In this document: positions 6,707 through 14,420 of the stretch, piece after piece
How positions within the stretch are numbered: position 1 is the stretch's first letter
Layout of the letters: every line of letters starts with the position of its first letter
NCBI GenBank assembly: GCA_900540145.1
Contig: UQEW01000010.1
Coordinates: forward strand, 1-42,196
Source: an uncultured Eubacteriales bacterium
GTDB lineage: Bacteria > Bacillota > Clostridia > Peptostreptococcales > Anaerovoracaceae
Length of the DNA: 42,196 nt
Direction of reading: 5' to 3'
The notes under the pieces: model-generated
Told to the model about the DNA's origin: nothing
The model's input: only the letters and a program-made list of their open reading frames with translations
Databases searched by the model: none
Program-made: the position numbers and the translations under genes

Positions 6707-7840
6707 TTACTTTAACCGCTTGTCTGTTTCGGTATAAAGGTTATCCCTTTTCATATTTCGGGAATATTGCTTTTTTGCATACTCGTCATCATCCTGTGCT
6801 ATGAGCTTGTATTCCTTTGCAATCTCTAATGCCTTTGCCGCAAATTCTTCGGTAATCATACCTCTTGATTTTTCACTTCGTATGGCATTACAACGGCGAG
6901 TATAAATATCAACAATAGGATCAGCGGCGGCAAGCTCTTTGCGGTTAATGCTTGCAGCATAGGTGCGGCAGCTAAGCTTTTTGCCCCGAATCTCATAAGG
7001 TGCAGTTCCGGTGCAATATCTTTGGCGGCGAGCAGAAGTCATAAGAAAATATTTACCGCAAATATCGCACTTTCTCGGATAATGCCCATAGTGCAATCCC
7101 TCAAAAAAATCGGTCAGCACAAAGCTATAATAGCTGTCAAAATATAACCTGCGGGCAACCGTTGCTACTTGGCTTTTGGCATTCTTTTTATAGGGTACAT
7201 ATTGAACATTTAACGGGGAGGGTGTTTCTCCGAATATTTCTAACGCTATAGGTAATAGGTGGGCTTCGTCAAGACGGCTCGTTTCATCTGCTCGGCTGAC
7301 AAAAGCGGTAAGCTCGGCAAAGGTTTTTTGCATATCGGTTGAAATGCGGTTATAGAAAGAAAGTGTACTTTGCACTTCGGATATTGTTGTGCTTATGATT
7401 TTATATTTCTTGCTTTCATAATCAGAAGGAAAAATATTGAGTGCAACTTGTCCTTCATCACGCTGGGCTATTGCCGCTCGGACAGAAAAGAAATCTATAA
7501 TACTTCCTGCAACACTTTCAGCAAAGAGGTCGGATACCCGCTTGCGTTCTGCTTCAATATCCAATGTATCAAAAGGCTTTAGCTTTGGAAGTGTATCAAG
7601 GATATGCAATATTTCTTCCCCTGTTAAAATATAATCCTTTGTTTTCAGATAGCCGTGTTCTAACTGCTCGGCAACATTCCACCCGTGCTGCTTATATACA
7701 CTAATACATGCGGCAGTATCGTTTTTATAATACTGATTCAGCAGATGATTGGAATATATCCCTGCGGGATAGGATTTGCCGCCGATTCGCACCCTGCCAT
7801 CACGATAATCAGCCGTTAAAAAGCGGTTAGATATATCCAT
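6707..7840 (-). CDS. DUF6076-like protein with zinc-finger motif
   Basis: 377 residues, start ATG 7840 after AAAGGAGGAATAGGCT. It has a helical N-terminal two thirds and then a CDICGKYF motif followed by TSARRQRYC and a further Cys (LSCRTYAASI), consistent with a treble-clef or CGNR-like zinc site near residues 258-293. The tail is charged (DDDEYAKKQYSRNMKR). Proteins of this kind, annotated DUF6076, accompany recombinases and small sigma factors in Firmicutes mobile elements, as I recall. Function unknown; nucleic-acid binding is an inference from the Cys motif. It is first in a minus-strand run with the sigma-like pair and the recombinase. Confidence 0.6.
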   Translation of the reverse strand: MDISNRFLTADYRDGRVRIGGKSYPAGIYSNHLLNQYYKNDTAACISVYKQHGWNVAEQLEHGYLKTKDYILTGEEILHILDTLPKLKPFDTLDIEAERKRVSDLFAESVAGSIIDFFSVRAAIAQRDEGQVALNIFPSDYESKKYKIISTTISEVQSTLSFYNRISTDMQKTFAELTAFVSRADETSRLDEAHLLPIALEIFGETPSPLNVQYVPYKKNAKSQVATVARRLYFDSYYSFVLTDFFEGLHYGHYPRKCDICGKYFLMTSARRQRYCTGTAPYEIRGKKLSCRTYAASINRKELAAADPIVDIYTRRCNAIRSEKSRGMITEEFAAKALEIAKEYKLIAQDDDEYAKKQYSRNMKRDNLYTETDKRLK

Positions 7841-7859
7841 AGCCTATTCCTCCTTTACC

Positions 7860-7868
7860 ATTCTAACA
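7860..7868 (-). promoter_or_regulatory. Extended -10 promoter element for the DUF6076-like gene
   Basis: The minus strand reads TGTTAGAAT (TGn plus TAGAAT) 20 bases upstream of the start codon. No good -35 is visible, which is acceptable for an extended -10. It is the best candidate promoter for the DUF6076-sigma-recombinase run. Confidence 0.4.
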
Positions 7869-8037
7869 TAACAACTGTCCCATAAAAGTCCCTTTGAAAT
7901 ATAAAATCTCAAAAAATATTTTTAAATTTGACCGTTGTTTTAATCATGGATTTATTTTATTATATCATAAAAACTCCGTAAATTCAATGGTTGCAGATTG
8001 TTGTGCTTTTTGTTTTTGCTTTGTTGTGTTATTCCAT

Positions 8038-8066
8038 TTGATTTTAATAACTTTCTACATTCTAAT
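8038..8066 (+). promoter_or_regulatory. Sigma-A type promoter for the recombinase leader
   Basis: TTGATT at 8038-8043, a 17-base spacer and TCTAAT at 8061-8066, followed by a structured leader before the truncated recombinase start at 8161. Confidence 0.5.
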
Positions 8067-8069
8067 AAG

Positions 8070-8132
8070 TGAGGGAGCGAAACACCTCACGAATATCGGT
8101 AGCAGAGCCGTCGGTTAATCCGGCGGCTTTTT
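8070..8132 (+). terminator. Leader hairpin and attenuator-like terminator
   Basis: GTGAGG and CCTCAC pair first. Then GCCGTCGG (8107-8114) and CCGGCGGC (8120-8127) form an 8-bp stem with a five-base loop, followed by TTTTT. It lies between the promoter and the recombinase start codon, as expected of an attenuator, and not after a gene. Confidence 0.65.
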
Positions 8133-8160
8133 GCTATCCGAAGAAAGGAGAAAATAATAT

Positions 8161-8250
8161 GAAAAAACGAACAAAAATCCCCTTTAATGAGGACACAAGG
8201 CAGGTTGCCATATATACACGAAAATCCCGTATTACCAATAAGGGTGGTAT
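8161..8250 (+). pseudogene. Truncated TnpX-type serine recombinase (first 30 codons)
   Basis: Starts at ATG 8161 after AAAGGAG. RQVAIYTRKSRITNKGG matches the N terminus of large serine recombinases of the Tn4451/TnpX kind, where YTRKSR carries the start of the catalytic domain and the nucleophilic Ser. The reading frame continues past 8250 only as antisense of the inverted tnpV gene, so the homology breaks at about codon 30. The rest of the recombinase (usually about 500 residues or more) is gone. Deletion plus inversion at this junction explains it. The element can no longer excise itself with this gene. Confidence 0.75.
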
Positions 8251-8260
8251 TTCTTCTTCC

Positions 8261-8641
8261 TCATACGAAGATCACCTCTGCATTGACGGTTTCCGTAACC
8301 GCCGTCCGCAGGGCGTTCATTCTCTTCACCCATTCCATCTGATTGTCGGATTTCAGCGTTTCGGTAATGCCCTCACGCTTCGCTCGCTGCTCCATAAGCC
8401 GGTCAAACAGTTCCTGTGCCTGTTCCTCAACATCGGCAAAATAGGATTGCAGCTTGCCGCTTGTCAAAAGGCTGGTATAAAGAGTCTTTTTGTGCTCACG
8501 GATATACCGCAAGTGCCGCTGCCCCCATACACTGATAGACCAGTCTTCTTTTTCAGCCGGTAATTCCAAGCAGGGAGTATAATAATCGCCCCGCAACTCA
8601 TACCAAAGACCGTTTTGCTCGTTATAGATATACTGTTCCAT
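8261..8641 (-). CDS. tnpV: TnpV-type transposon-encoded protein (copy 2)
   Basis: 126 residues from ATG 8641, eight bases after GGAGG. It shares with copy 1 the blocks GDYYTPCLELPAEK, ISVWGQRHLRYIREHKKTLY and LLTSGKLQSYFADVEEQAQE, and differs enough to be a separate lineage, not a recent duplicate. It runs opposite to the truncated recombinase and ends only about ten bases beyond the point where recombinase similarity stops, marking the rearrangement junction. Full length for the family as far as I can judge. Confidence 0.8.
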   Translation of the reverse strand: MEQYIYNEQNGLWYELRGDYYTPCLELPAEKEDWSISVWGQRHLRYIREHKKTLYTSLLTSGKLQSYFADVEEQAQELFDRLMEQRAKREGITETLKSDNQMEWVKRMNALRTAVTETVNAEVIFV

Positions 8642-8674
8642 TGTATAATCCTCCAAAATCATATATTCGCACAT

Positions 8675-9005
8675 ACATCACAGTTTCCCGATTGCCACAC
8701 TCTTTTATATCTTGTTATGAAATTTTCCTGCCCTTGCTTTTGCCCTTATCATGTGCCGGAGTAAGGGTAAAACGGTGCGAAATCGTATAAAGGGATAAGG
8801 TGAGCAGATTGCGAAAAATCCTTTATTTTCAACGGTTTCGGAGGACTTTATTAAATCCCTATGGGCCGGTATAACCACCTACATAATTTGAGGTTTCAAA
8901 TTCAAATTAATTACGTTATTCTGTGACCGGCTACAATAGTCACGATATTCTTTGCAGATGCATATCATGAAGATAGGTTTTCTCAAAAGGAGGAGGACTG
9001 GTTGA
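8675..9005. other. Non-coding spacer at the right edge of the mobile region
   Basis: No open frame worth calling. It contains a TACAAT box near 8931 and a strong AAAAGGAGGAGG ribosome binding site just before the phosphoesterase start. The boundary between the mobile region and the conserved chromosome probably lies here; no attachment repeat was found by eye. Confidence 0.4.
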
Positions 9006-9845
9006 ATGGGCTATTACGAAAACCGCATTGATAAAGCCTTTAAAAACGCTAAACTGATTAAGGCCTCTGACCACGTAAAAATAGTCTTTTTCAGCGATTG
9101 TCACAGAGGGTGCGGCACATGGAACGACAGTTTTTTAAACAATAAAATTTTATATCAGGCCGCCCTAAATTATTATTGGCAGCATGATTTCACCTATGTA
9201 GAAGTGGGTGACGGAGACGAGCTATGGGAAAACCGCAGCTTTGAACTGATAAAAGAGATTCATTCCGATGTTTTTTCTCAGCTGGATAAATTCTTTCATA
9301 GCGGACGTTTGTATATGATTTGGGGAAACCACGATAAAGTAAAATCAAAAAAGAATTTTTCCTCGAAAAACACCGGGTTTTCTCCCTCCTATTATCAGTC
9401 AATCATAATCAAAATGCCCCACCAAACTCAAGACTTGTATGTTCTGCACGGCCACCAGGCGGACATATTTAACGACCGGCTCTGGCTACTGGCCCGCTGG
9501 ATGGTCCGCTATCTCTGGAAGCCGTTGGAGCTGTCAGGCTTTAAGGATCCCACCAGCGCCGCGCGGAACTATAAGAAAGGAAAAAGAGTAGAAAAAAGGC
9601 TCACCAATTGGTCCGAAAATAACGGTAAAAATCTCTTGGCTGGTCACACCCACAGACCTGTACTTCCACCGGAAGGAACGGTTGGATATTTTAACACGGG
9701 TTCCTGTGTACACCCTAACGGAATAACCTGCATGGAACTTGTGTCCGGGCAACTATCTCTCATAAGATGGGATTTATGTGTAAACGACAGCAACGCTCTG
9801 CACGTATGCCGCCAAGTTATATACGGCCCCAGAATGTTATATTGA
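9006..9845 (+). CDS. Calcineurin-like metallophosphoesterase
   Basis: 279 residues from ATG 9006, after AGGAGGAGG. The five metallophosphoesterase motifs are present: D31-x-H33 (FFSDCHRG), GDxxE (VGDGDELWE, 67-75), GNHD (107-110), a histidine motif (LHGHQAD) and GHTH (LAGHTHRP). It has no signal peptide, so it is cytoplasmic. The SDCHRG opening and overall size recall the UDP-2,3-diacylglucosamine hydrolase branch, but a Gram-positive without lipid A would use it on another phosphoester, so the substrate is open. The regulator promoter starts inside its stop codon, so it is a separate unit upstream of the zinc genes. Confidence 0.85.
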   Translation: MGYYENRIDKAFKNAKLIKASDHVKIVFFSDCHRGCGTWNDSFLNNKILYQAALNYYWQHDFTYVEVGDGDELWENRSFELIKEIHSDVFSQLDKFFHSGRLYMIWGNHDKVKSKKNFSSKNTGFSPSYYQSIIIKMPHQTQDLYVLHGHQADIFNDRLWLLARWMVRYLWKPLELSGFKDPTSAARNYKKGKRVEKRLTNWSENNGKNLLAGHTHRPVLPPEGTVGYFNTGSCVHPNGITCMELVSGQLSLIRWDLCVNDSNALHVCRQVIYGPRMLY

Positions 9846-9869
9846 CTTTTCTTAAAAACCATATATAAT
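9842..9869 (+). promoter_or_regulatory. Sigma-A promoter of the zinc operon
   Basis: TTGACT at 9842-9847, a 16-base spacer and TATAAT at 9864-9869. The -35 overlaps the stop codon of the phosphoesterase gene. Confidence 0.8.
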
Positions 9870-9880
9870 TATATTCGTGA

Positions 9881-9901
9881 ATATGAGAATTTTTCTCATA
9901 T
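9881..9901. promoter_or_regulatory. Zur/Fur-type operator palindrome
   Basis: ATATGAGAA, then TTT, then TTCTCATAT form a perfect 9-3-9 palindrome of 21 bp, beginning about 12 bases after the -10 box and so near the transcript start. Its size and position fit a Fur-family operator that represses the operon including its own regulator. The sequence differs from the Bacillus Zur and Fur consensus boxes. Confidence 0.65.
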
Positions 9902-9934
9902 TTGAGCGAATACTCAACTATATGTGAGGGAATC

Positions 9935-10354
9935 ATGGCCACCTATCAAACGGAACAAAAAAAAGAATTGTTGAATTTTCTCAGGAGACATAGCCACCGT
10001 TCTTTTACCATAGACGAAATTTTAACGGAGATGGAAAAAGACCCCAAATGCATCTTTCCGCCCGGAAAAAGCACGCTGTACAGGCTCATACCCAAGCTTA
10101 TAGCTGAAAACCATATCAGGCAGTTTAACAATACGAACGGACGAAAGACAACGTATCAAATTTTGGACGGAACTCGGTGCCAGTGTCACATACACTTTAA
10201 ATGCACTGTTTGCGGAAAAATATTTCATGCCAGCGACCAGCTTACGGACAAGCTTAAAGAGATTTTCACATCGTCTAACGGATTTTCCGTAGATGCTGAA
10301 AAGACCATAATATACGGGCAATGCAGAGATTGCGCGCGAGGAGGAACAAGGTGA
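9935..10354 (+). CDS. zur: Fur-family zinc-responsive regulator (Zur-like)
   Basis: 139 residues from ATG 9935, after GAGGG; an in-frame TTG at 9902 would start inside the operator and is less likely. Residues 10-80 form the winged helix with STLYRLIPKLIAENHI as recognition region. Metal sites are visible: HIH (85-87), C90-x2-C93 and C130-x2-C133, the last two being the structural zinc pairs of Fur proteins. It probably represses zinc or manganese uptake when metal is plentiful, through the palindrome 35-55 bases upstream. Its stop overlaps the next start. Zur is chosen over Fur or PerR because of the ZnuABC-type neighbours. Confidence 0.85.
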   Translation: MATYQTEQKKELLNFLRRHSHRSFTIDEILTEMEKDPKCIFPPGKSTLYRLIPKLIAENHIRQFNNTNGRKTTYQILDGTRCQCHIHFKCTVCGKIFHASDQLTDKLKEIFTSSNGFSVDAEKTIIYGQCRDCARGGTR

Positions 10355-11325
10355 AGAGTAAAAAGATAATATACATTTTAATAAGTTTACTCTTAATTTT
10401 TTCTCTGTCTCTCTGCGTATCCTGTTCAGTCGGAAAAGATGATTCCCGCAGTCAAAATCAGAGCACTTTAAAAGATGATAAACCATCTATAGTATGTACA
10501 AGTTTCGCAGCATATGATTGGGTAAACAATATACTCGGCGATGAATCCGAAAACTGGCAGGTCATACGTTTAAACAATAACGGCGCAGATATGCACAGCT
10601 ACCAGCCTTCAGCCAAAGATATAGCCGCTATCACCCAATGTGATATTCTCATCTATACAGGAGGTCTTTCGGAAGAGTGGCTTTCCAAACTGACCGACGA
10701 CGAAAGTGATTTTAAGGGACAAGTGTACAGTCTCATCGAAGCCACCGATGAGGAAGGACATGATCACAGTCATGACGGCGAGGTCTGTCAGCTGGATGAA
10801 CACGTATGGCTTTCTCCAAAGAACGCCGCCCAGTTCTGCCAGGAGCTGGTCCAGATAATATCGCAAGCGGACCCGTCCCACGAAGAAATATACAAATCTA
10901 ACGGCCTGCAATACGCAGAAAAGCTCTATACCCTTGATCAATCCTATCAGGATGTAATAAACAGCTGCGAAAACAATACCCTGATATTCGCAGACCGTTT
11001 TCCCTTCCATTATCTTGTCGAAGACTATGGTCTTTCATATTATGCGGCATTTCCCGGATGCTCCGCTGAAACGGAAGCCAGCTTTGACACGATAATTTCC
11101 CTGGCAGAAAAACTGAACCGGCTGGATATTCACGCTCTCATCATAACCGAACACAGCAGTGACTCCATCGCCCGCTCCATAATAAATACAGCCGGCAGAG
11201 ACGATGTAAAAATATACGAAATGAACTCGCTGCAATCAGTCAGCGATGATGATGTCAAAGATGGCATCACCTATCTTGGCGTTATGGAAGCTAACTTAAA
11301 CGTTATTCAGCAGGCATTGGAATAA
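10351..11325 (+). CDS. znuA: Metal (zinc) ABC transporter substrate-binding lipoprotein
   Basis: 324 residues from GTG 10351, whose GTGA overlaps the zur stop and follows AGGAGG by six bases. A hydrophobic signal ends at the lipobox LCVSC, so Cys25 is probably lipidated; Cys at -3 is unusual. The mature part is a cluster A-I (ZnuA/AdcA) protein: H82 (ADMHSYQPS), a short His loop EEGHDHSHDG, a second ligand in DEHVWLSP and a third in ITEHSSDS. The His loop is typical of zinc rather than manganese binders but shorter than in E. coli ZnuA. It delivers metal to ZnuB at the membrane. Confidence 0.9.
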   Translation: MKSKKIIYILISLLLIFSLSLCVSCSVGKDDSRSQNQSTLKDDKPSIVCTSFAAYDWVNNILGDESENWQVIRLNNNGADMHSYQPSAKDIAAITQCDILIYTGGLSEEWLSKLTDDESDFKGQVYSLIEATDEEGHDHSHDGEVCQLDEHVWLSPKNAAQFCQELVQIISQADPSHEEIYKSNGLQYAEKLYTLDQSYQDVINSCENNTLIFADRFPFHYLVEDYGLSYYAAFPGCSAETEASFDTIISLAEKLNRLDIHALIITEHSSDSIARSIINTAGRDDVKIYEMNSLQSVSDDDVKDGITYLGVMEANLNVIQQALE

Positions 11326-11352
11326 TCAAGCACCAAAGGAGATTAAAATTCT

Positions 11353-11997
11353 ATGCGTCAGCTTATGTGTAAAAATCTTAATATCGGATATCACGACGGC
11401 CTCGTAGCTGAAAATATTAATTTTCATATAGACGAAGGCGACTACATGTGCATTTTGGGAGAAAACGGCTCAGGAAAGACTACGCTTATGAAAACTATAC
11501 TGGGTTTGACACCTCCCATTGCCGGGGAAATAATCTTTGAAAATGGATTGATTTCCCGGGAAATAGGATATATGCCTCAGCAGACCGAGCTGCAAAAGGA
11601 TTTCCCTGCATCGGTGCGTGAAATCGTAATGTCAGGCTGTCTAAACAAATCAAGCAGGAGTCCCTTTTACACAAAAGAACAGAAAAAAATTGCCGAAAGC
11701 AATATGAAAAAGCTTGGAATAGAACACCTGTCTTCCAAGTGCTACAGAGATCTGTCGGGAGGTCAAAAGCAAAGGGTTCTTTTGGCCCGTGCTTTGTGCG
11801 CTGCATCTAAAATGCTCCTTCTGGATGAGCCTGTAGCGTCCCTGGACCCCTCTGCCACTGAAGAACTGTATGATTGTATCAAAGCTCTCAACCGTGATGG
11901 CATGACCATAGTAATGATAACCCATGATTTGAACGCCGCGCAGCTCTATGCCAACAAGACTTTAAATATAGGAAAGGAAATAAGTTTCAATGAATAA
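11353..11997 (+). CDS. znuC: Metal ABC transporter ATP-binding protein
   Basis: 214 residues. Walker A GENGSGKTT, Q-loop MPQQTEL, signature LSGGQKQR, Walker B MLLLDEP and the H-loop ITHD are all present. AAAGGAG lies about 12 bases upstream of the ATG. It overlaps znuB by eight bases, which suggests translational coupling. Slightly shorter than the usual 220-250 residues for the family because the C terminus ends soon after the H-loop. Confidence 0.93.
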   Translation: MRQLMCKNLNIGYHDGLVAENINFHIDEGDYMCILGENGSGKTTLMKTILGLTPPIAGEIIFENGLISREIGYMPQQTELQKDFPASVREIVMSGCLNKSSRSPFYTKEQKKIAESNMKKLGIEHLSSKCYRDLSGGQKQRVLLARALCAASKMLLLDEPVASLDPSATEELYDCIKALNRDGMTIVMITHDLNAAQLYANKTLNIGKEISFNE

Positions 11998-12829
11998 TAT
12001 ATTTCAGCAGCTAATTGAATATCTTTCCTTTCCCTTTGTAAGATACGCTTTTATAGCAGGAATTCTCATCGCTTTGTGCTCATCTCTTCTTGGCGTCATC
12101 CTGGTGCTGAAGCGATTTTCTTTCATAGGCGACGGTCTCTCTCATGTAGCCTTTGGCGCTATGGCTATCGCCGCCGTTATGAGCCTTTCCAACGAAATGA
12201 CTTTGGTGATGCCTGTCACCATCGTATGTGCCATACTGTTGCTGAAAAAAAGCCGCAGCGGTTCGGGCGTAAAAGGTGACGCTGCATTAGCAATGCTGTC
12301 AGCCGGAGCCATGGCTGTAGGATATCTTCTTCTCAACATGTTCTCCACGTCAGCCAATATTTCCGGAGACGTTTGCAGCACTTTGTTCGGCTCCACGTCT
12401 ATACTCACTTTAAGTCAAACAGACATAATCCTCTGCGTGATCATGTCTGTCATCGTAATTCTCATATTCGTATTCATGTATAACAGAATATTCGCAGTTA
12501 CTTTTGACGAAACCTTTGCAAAAGCTACAGGCATAAACTCAGAACTGTACAATCTGCTTATAGCTGTAATCACAGCTATAATAATAGTATTGGCCATGAA
12601 CCTAGTAGGAGCCCTTCTTACATCCGCCCTGATAGTTTTTCCATCATTGACAGCCATGCGTCTGTTTTCCAGCTTCAAAAAAGTCATCATGGCCTCTGCC
12701 GTCATAGCAGTAGCTGCATCCGTAATAGGCATAAGCCTGTCCATACTGTTCTCCACCCCTGTCGGCGCTACTGTAGTAGTCGTAAATGCAGCGCTGTACC
12801 TCATCTGCTGCATATTTAAAAAGGATTGA
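11990..12829 (+). CDS. znuB: Metal ABC transporter permease
   Basis: 279 residues with about eight or nine hydrophobic segments, matching the ABC-3 (ZnuB/MntB) permease family. The early RFSFIGDGLSHVAFGAMA is the conserved motif of this family. The start overlaps znuC, and GGAAAGGAAATAAG serves as ribosome binding site inside znuC. Its last 14 bases overlap the end of the convergent antiporter gene on the other strand, and no terminator is visible between them. Confidence 0.92.
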   Translation: MNNIFQQLIEYLSFPFVRYAFIAGILIALCSSLLGVILVLKRFSFIGDGLSHVAFGAMAIAAVMSLSNEMTLVMPVTIVCAILLLKKSRSGSGVKGDAALAMLSAGAMAVGYLLLNMFSTSANISGDVCSTLFGSTSILTLSQTDIILCVIMSVIVILIFVFMYNRIFAVTFDETFAKATGINSELYNLLIAVITAIIIVLAMNLVGALLTSALIVFPSLTAMRLFSSFKKVIMASAVIAVAASVIGISLSILFSTPVGATVVVVNAALYLICCIFKKD

Positions 12830-14267
12830 GTACATGGGTGCTTATAAGATATATGGATACAACGGCCGCTATGACGATTAACACGGCAATAACTGCCTCC
12901 CAGGAATGATTGAAAATTTTCTCTCCCCTCTCTCTTTTGCCAAGATAATAAATTATAAGCCCGGGAGCGTACAACACGGTTGTAATAAGAACATAGTCCA
13001 GTCCTCCCGAATACAGCATCCAAATTCCGTAAATGGTTCCTATCAAGGCGAAGATTCTGGCCGCTGTCAAAGAACCTCCGTTTCCGTCCTCAAAGCCTGT
13101 TCCTCTCAATGTAACTTTCAGATAATATGCCGCACTGAACAGATACGGAATCATTATCATTGCTGTGCTCAAAGTATAAAATGCCTGATAAGTCGAAGCG
13201 CTGAAATATCCGATTATGATAAACAGCTGTATGATACCGTTGGTCAGATACAGGGAAAATGACGGCGAGCTGTGTTTGTTTGACTTGGCAAAGGCTTTCA
13301 TGAACACCCCTTGTTTAGCCGCCGAATAAGGGCAGTCGGCTGCTATTATGGTCCATCCCAGCAGCGCTCCCGCAAGAGATAATATAACTCCTACGTTGAC
13401 CACCGCAGCGCCCCATGGGCCTGCCGCATACTCAAGGATACCGGCCATCTGAGGATTTTCCAGTGACGCCAGCTGACTTATAGGCATAACTCCAAGGCTG
13501 AGCACTGCCACAATAACGTATATGGCCAAAATTCCCAAAAAAGCAGTTATAGAGGCTTTTCCAACATCCTCCGCTCTCTTTGCTCTGCCGGAGAGAACTA
13601 CGGCTCCTTCTATGCCGATAAATGACCACACTGTAGCTGATGTGGTTTCTTTTATCTGCGCCCCGAGAGACATACTTCCATCTCCCCAAAAATTGTCAAA
13701 AAATATGTCAGGGTCAAAAGCCTTAACGAAAATAACCGCCACAACAAACACCAAAATAGGAACCAATTTGGCGATGGTGGTGATGATAGATATGGCGGCC
13801 GCTTCTTTGACGCCTTGAAGGACCAGCCAGTTCAGCAGCCATACTACTATTGAAGCGCATATTATGGATATGATATTATTTCCGCTTCCAAACACAGGAA
13901 AAAAATATCCTATGGCGCCAAATAAAAGTGTCATATATGATACGTTGCTCAAAAGAGCGCTGAGCCAATATCCCCATGCCGAGTTAAATCCTATAAATTC
14001 TCCGAATCCTTCTCTGGCATAGCTGTACACACCGTTGGTCAAATCAGGTCTGACTCTGTTAAGGCCAAAATATGACATCATGAGCCCCATCATTCCCACT
14101 CCGCATATCAGCCATCCTATCAAGACTGCACCTGTGTGCGCTCCTCCTGAAGCCATATCTGCAGTTATGGTAAAAATACCGCTTCCTATAGTGGAGCCTG
14201 TTATTACTGCGGCTAAAGCCCAAAAGCTCAGTTGTCCATGAGAACTTTCAGTTCTGTTTTCATTCAT
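12816..14267 (-). CDS. APC-family amino-acid antiporter (arginine/ornithine or lysine type)
   Basis: 483 residues from ATG 14267; a TTG at 14276 is only two bases from AGGAGG and therefore unlikely as start. About 12 membrane segments. The first carries GSTIGSGIF, the substrate-binding glycine motif of the basic amino acid/polyamine antiporter group, and the sixth carries SFIGIEGAVVLSGRAKRAED, typical of ArcD/AdiC-like proteins. Its substrate cannot be decided by eye; arginine/ornithine exchange is the most likely. No catabolic genes adjoin it. The divergent GntR regulator gene probably controls it. Confidence 0.85.
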   Translation of the reverse strand: MNENRTESSHGQLSFWALAAVITGSTIGSGIFTITADMASGGAHTGAVLIGWLICGVGMMGLMMSYFGLNRVRPDLTNGVYSYAREGFGEFIGFNSAWGYWLSALLSNVSYMTLLFGAIGYFFPVFGSGNNIISIICASIVVWLLNWLVLQGVKEAAAISIITTIAKLVPILVFVVAVIFVKAFDPDIFFDNFWGDGSMSLGAQIKETTSATVWSFIGIEGAVVLSGRAKRAEDVGKASITAFLGILAIYVIVAVLSLGVMPISQLASLENPQMAGILEYAAGPWGAAVVNVGVILSLAGALLGWTIIAADCPYSAAKQGVFMKAFAKSNKHSSPSFSLYLTNGIIQLFIIIGYFSASTYQAFYTLSTAMIMIPYLFSAAYYLKVTLRGTGFEDGNGGSLTAARIFALIGTIYGIWMLYSGGLDYVLITTVLYAPGLIIYYLGKRERGEKIFNHSWEAVIAVLIVIAAVVSIYLISTHVLNPF

Positions 14268-14360
14268 ATCGGTCAATACCTCCTAAAGTCCGGCAACTAA
14301 ATTCATAAACAATATTAGTTATTGCCTGATAAGCGTGTTTTTATAACATTGTTTGACGTA

Positions 14361-14390
14361 TTGACTTTTTGTATTGAATTAATATATATT
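14361..14390 (+). promoter_or_regulatory. Promoter for the GntR regulator
   Basis: TTGACT at 14361-14366 and TATATT at 14385-14390 (18-base spacer; a TATATA at 14383 gives 16). The 153-base divergent region also has a small palindrome, CAATA/TATTG near 14311-14325, that could be an operator. Confidence 0.55.
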
Positions 14391-14420
14391 ATTTTATTAT
14401 GTAAAAAGGAATACACGATT

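Noticed and set aside
9902..9934. Upstream TTG start for the Zur-like regulator
   Set aside because: It lies immediately next to the operator near the expected transcript start, with no ribosome binding site; ATG 9935 follows GAGGG.
14322..14420. N-terminal extension of the GntR regulator from 14322
   Set aside because: It covers the -35 and -10 of the promoter and lacks a ribosome binding site; ATG 14421 fits the family N terminus.
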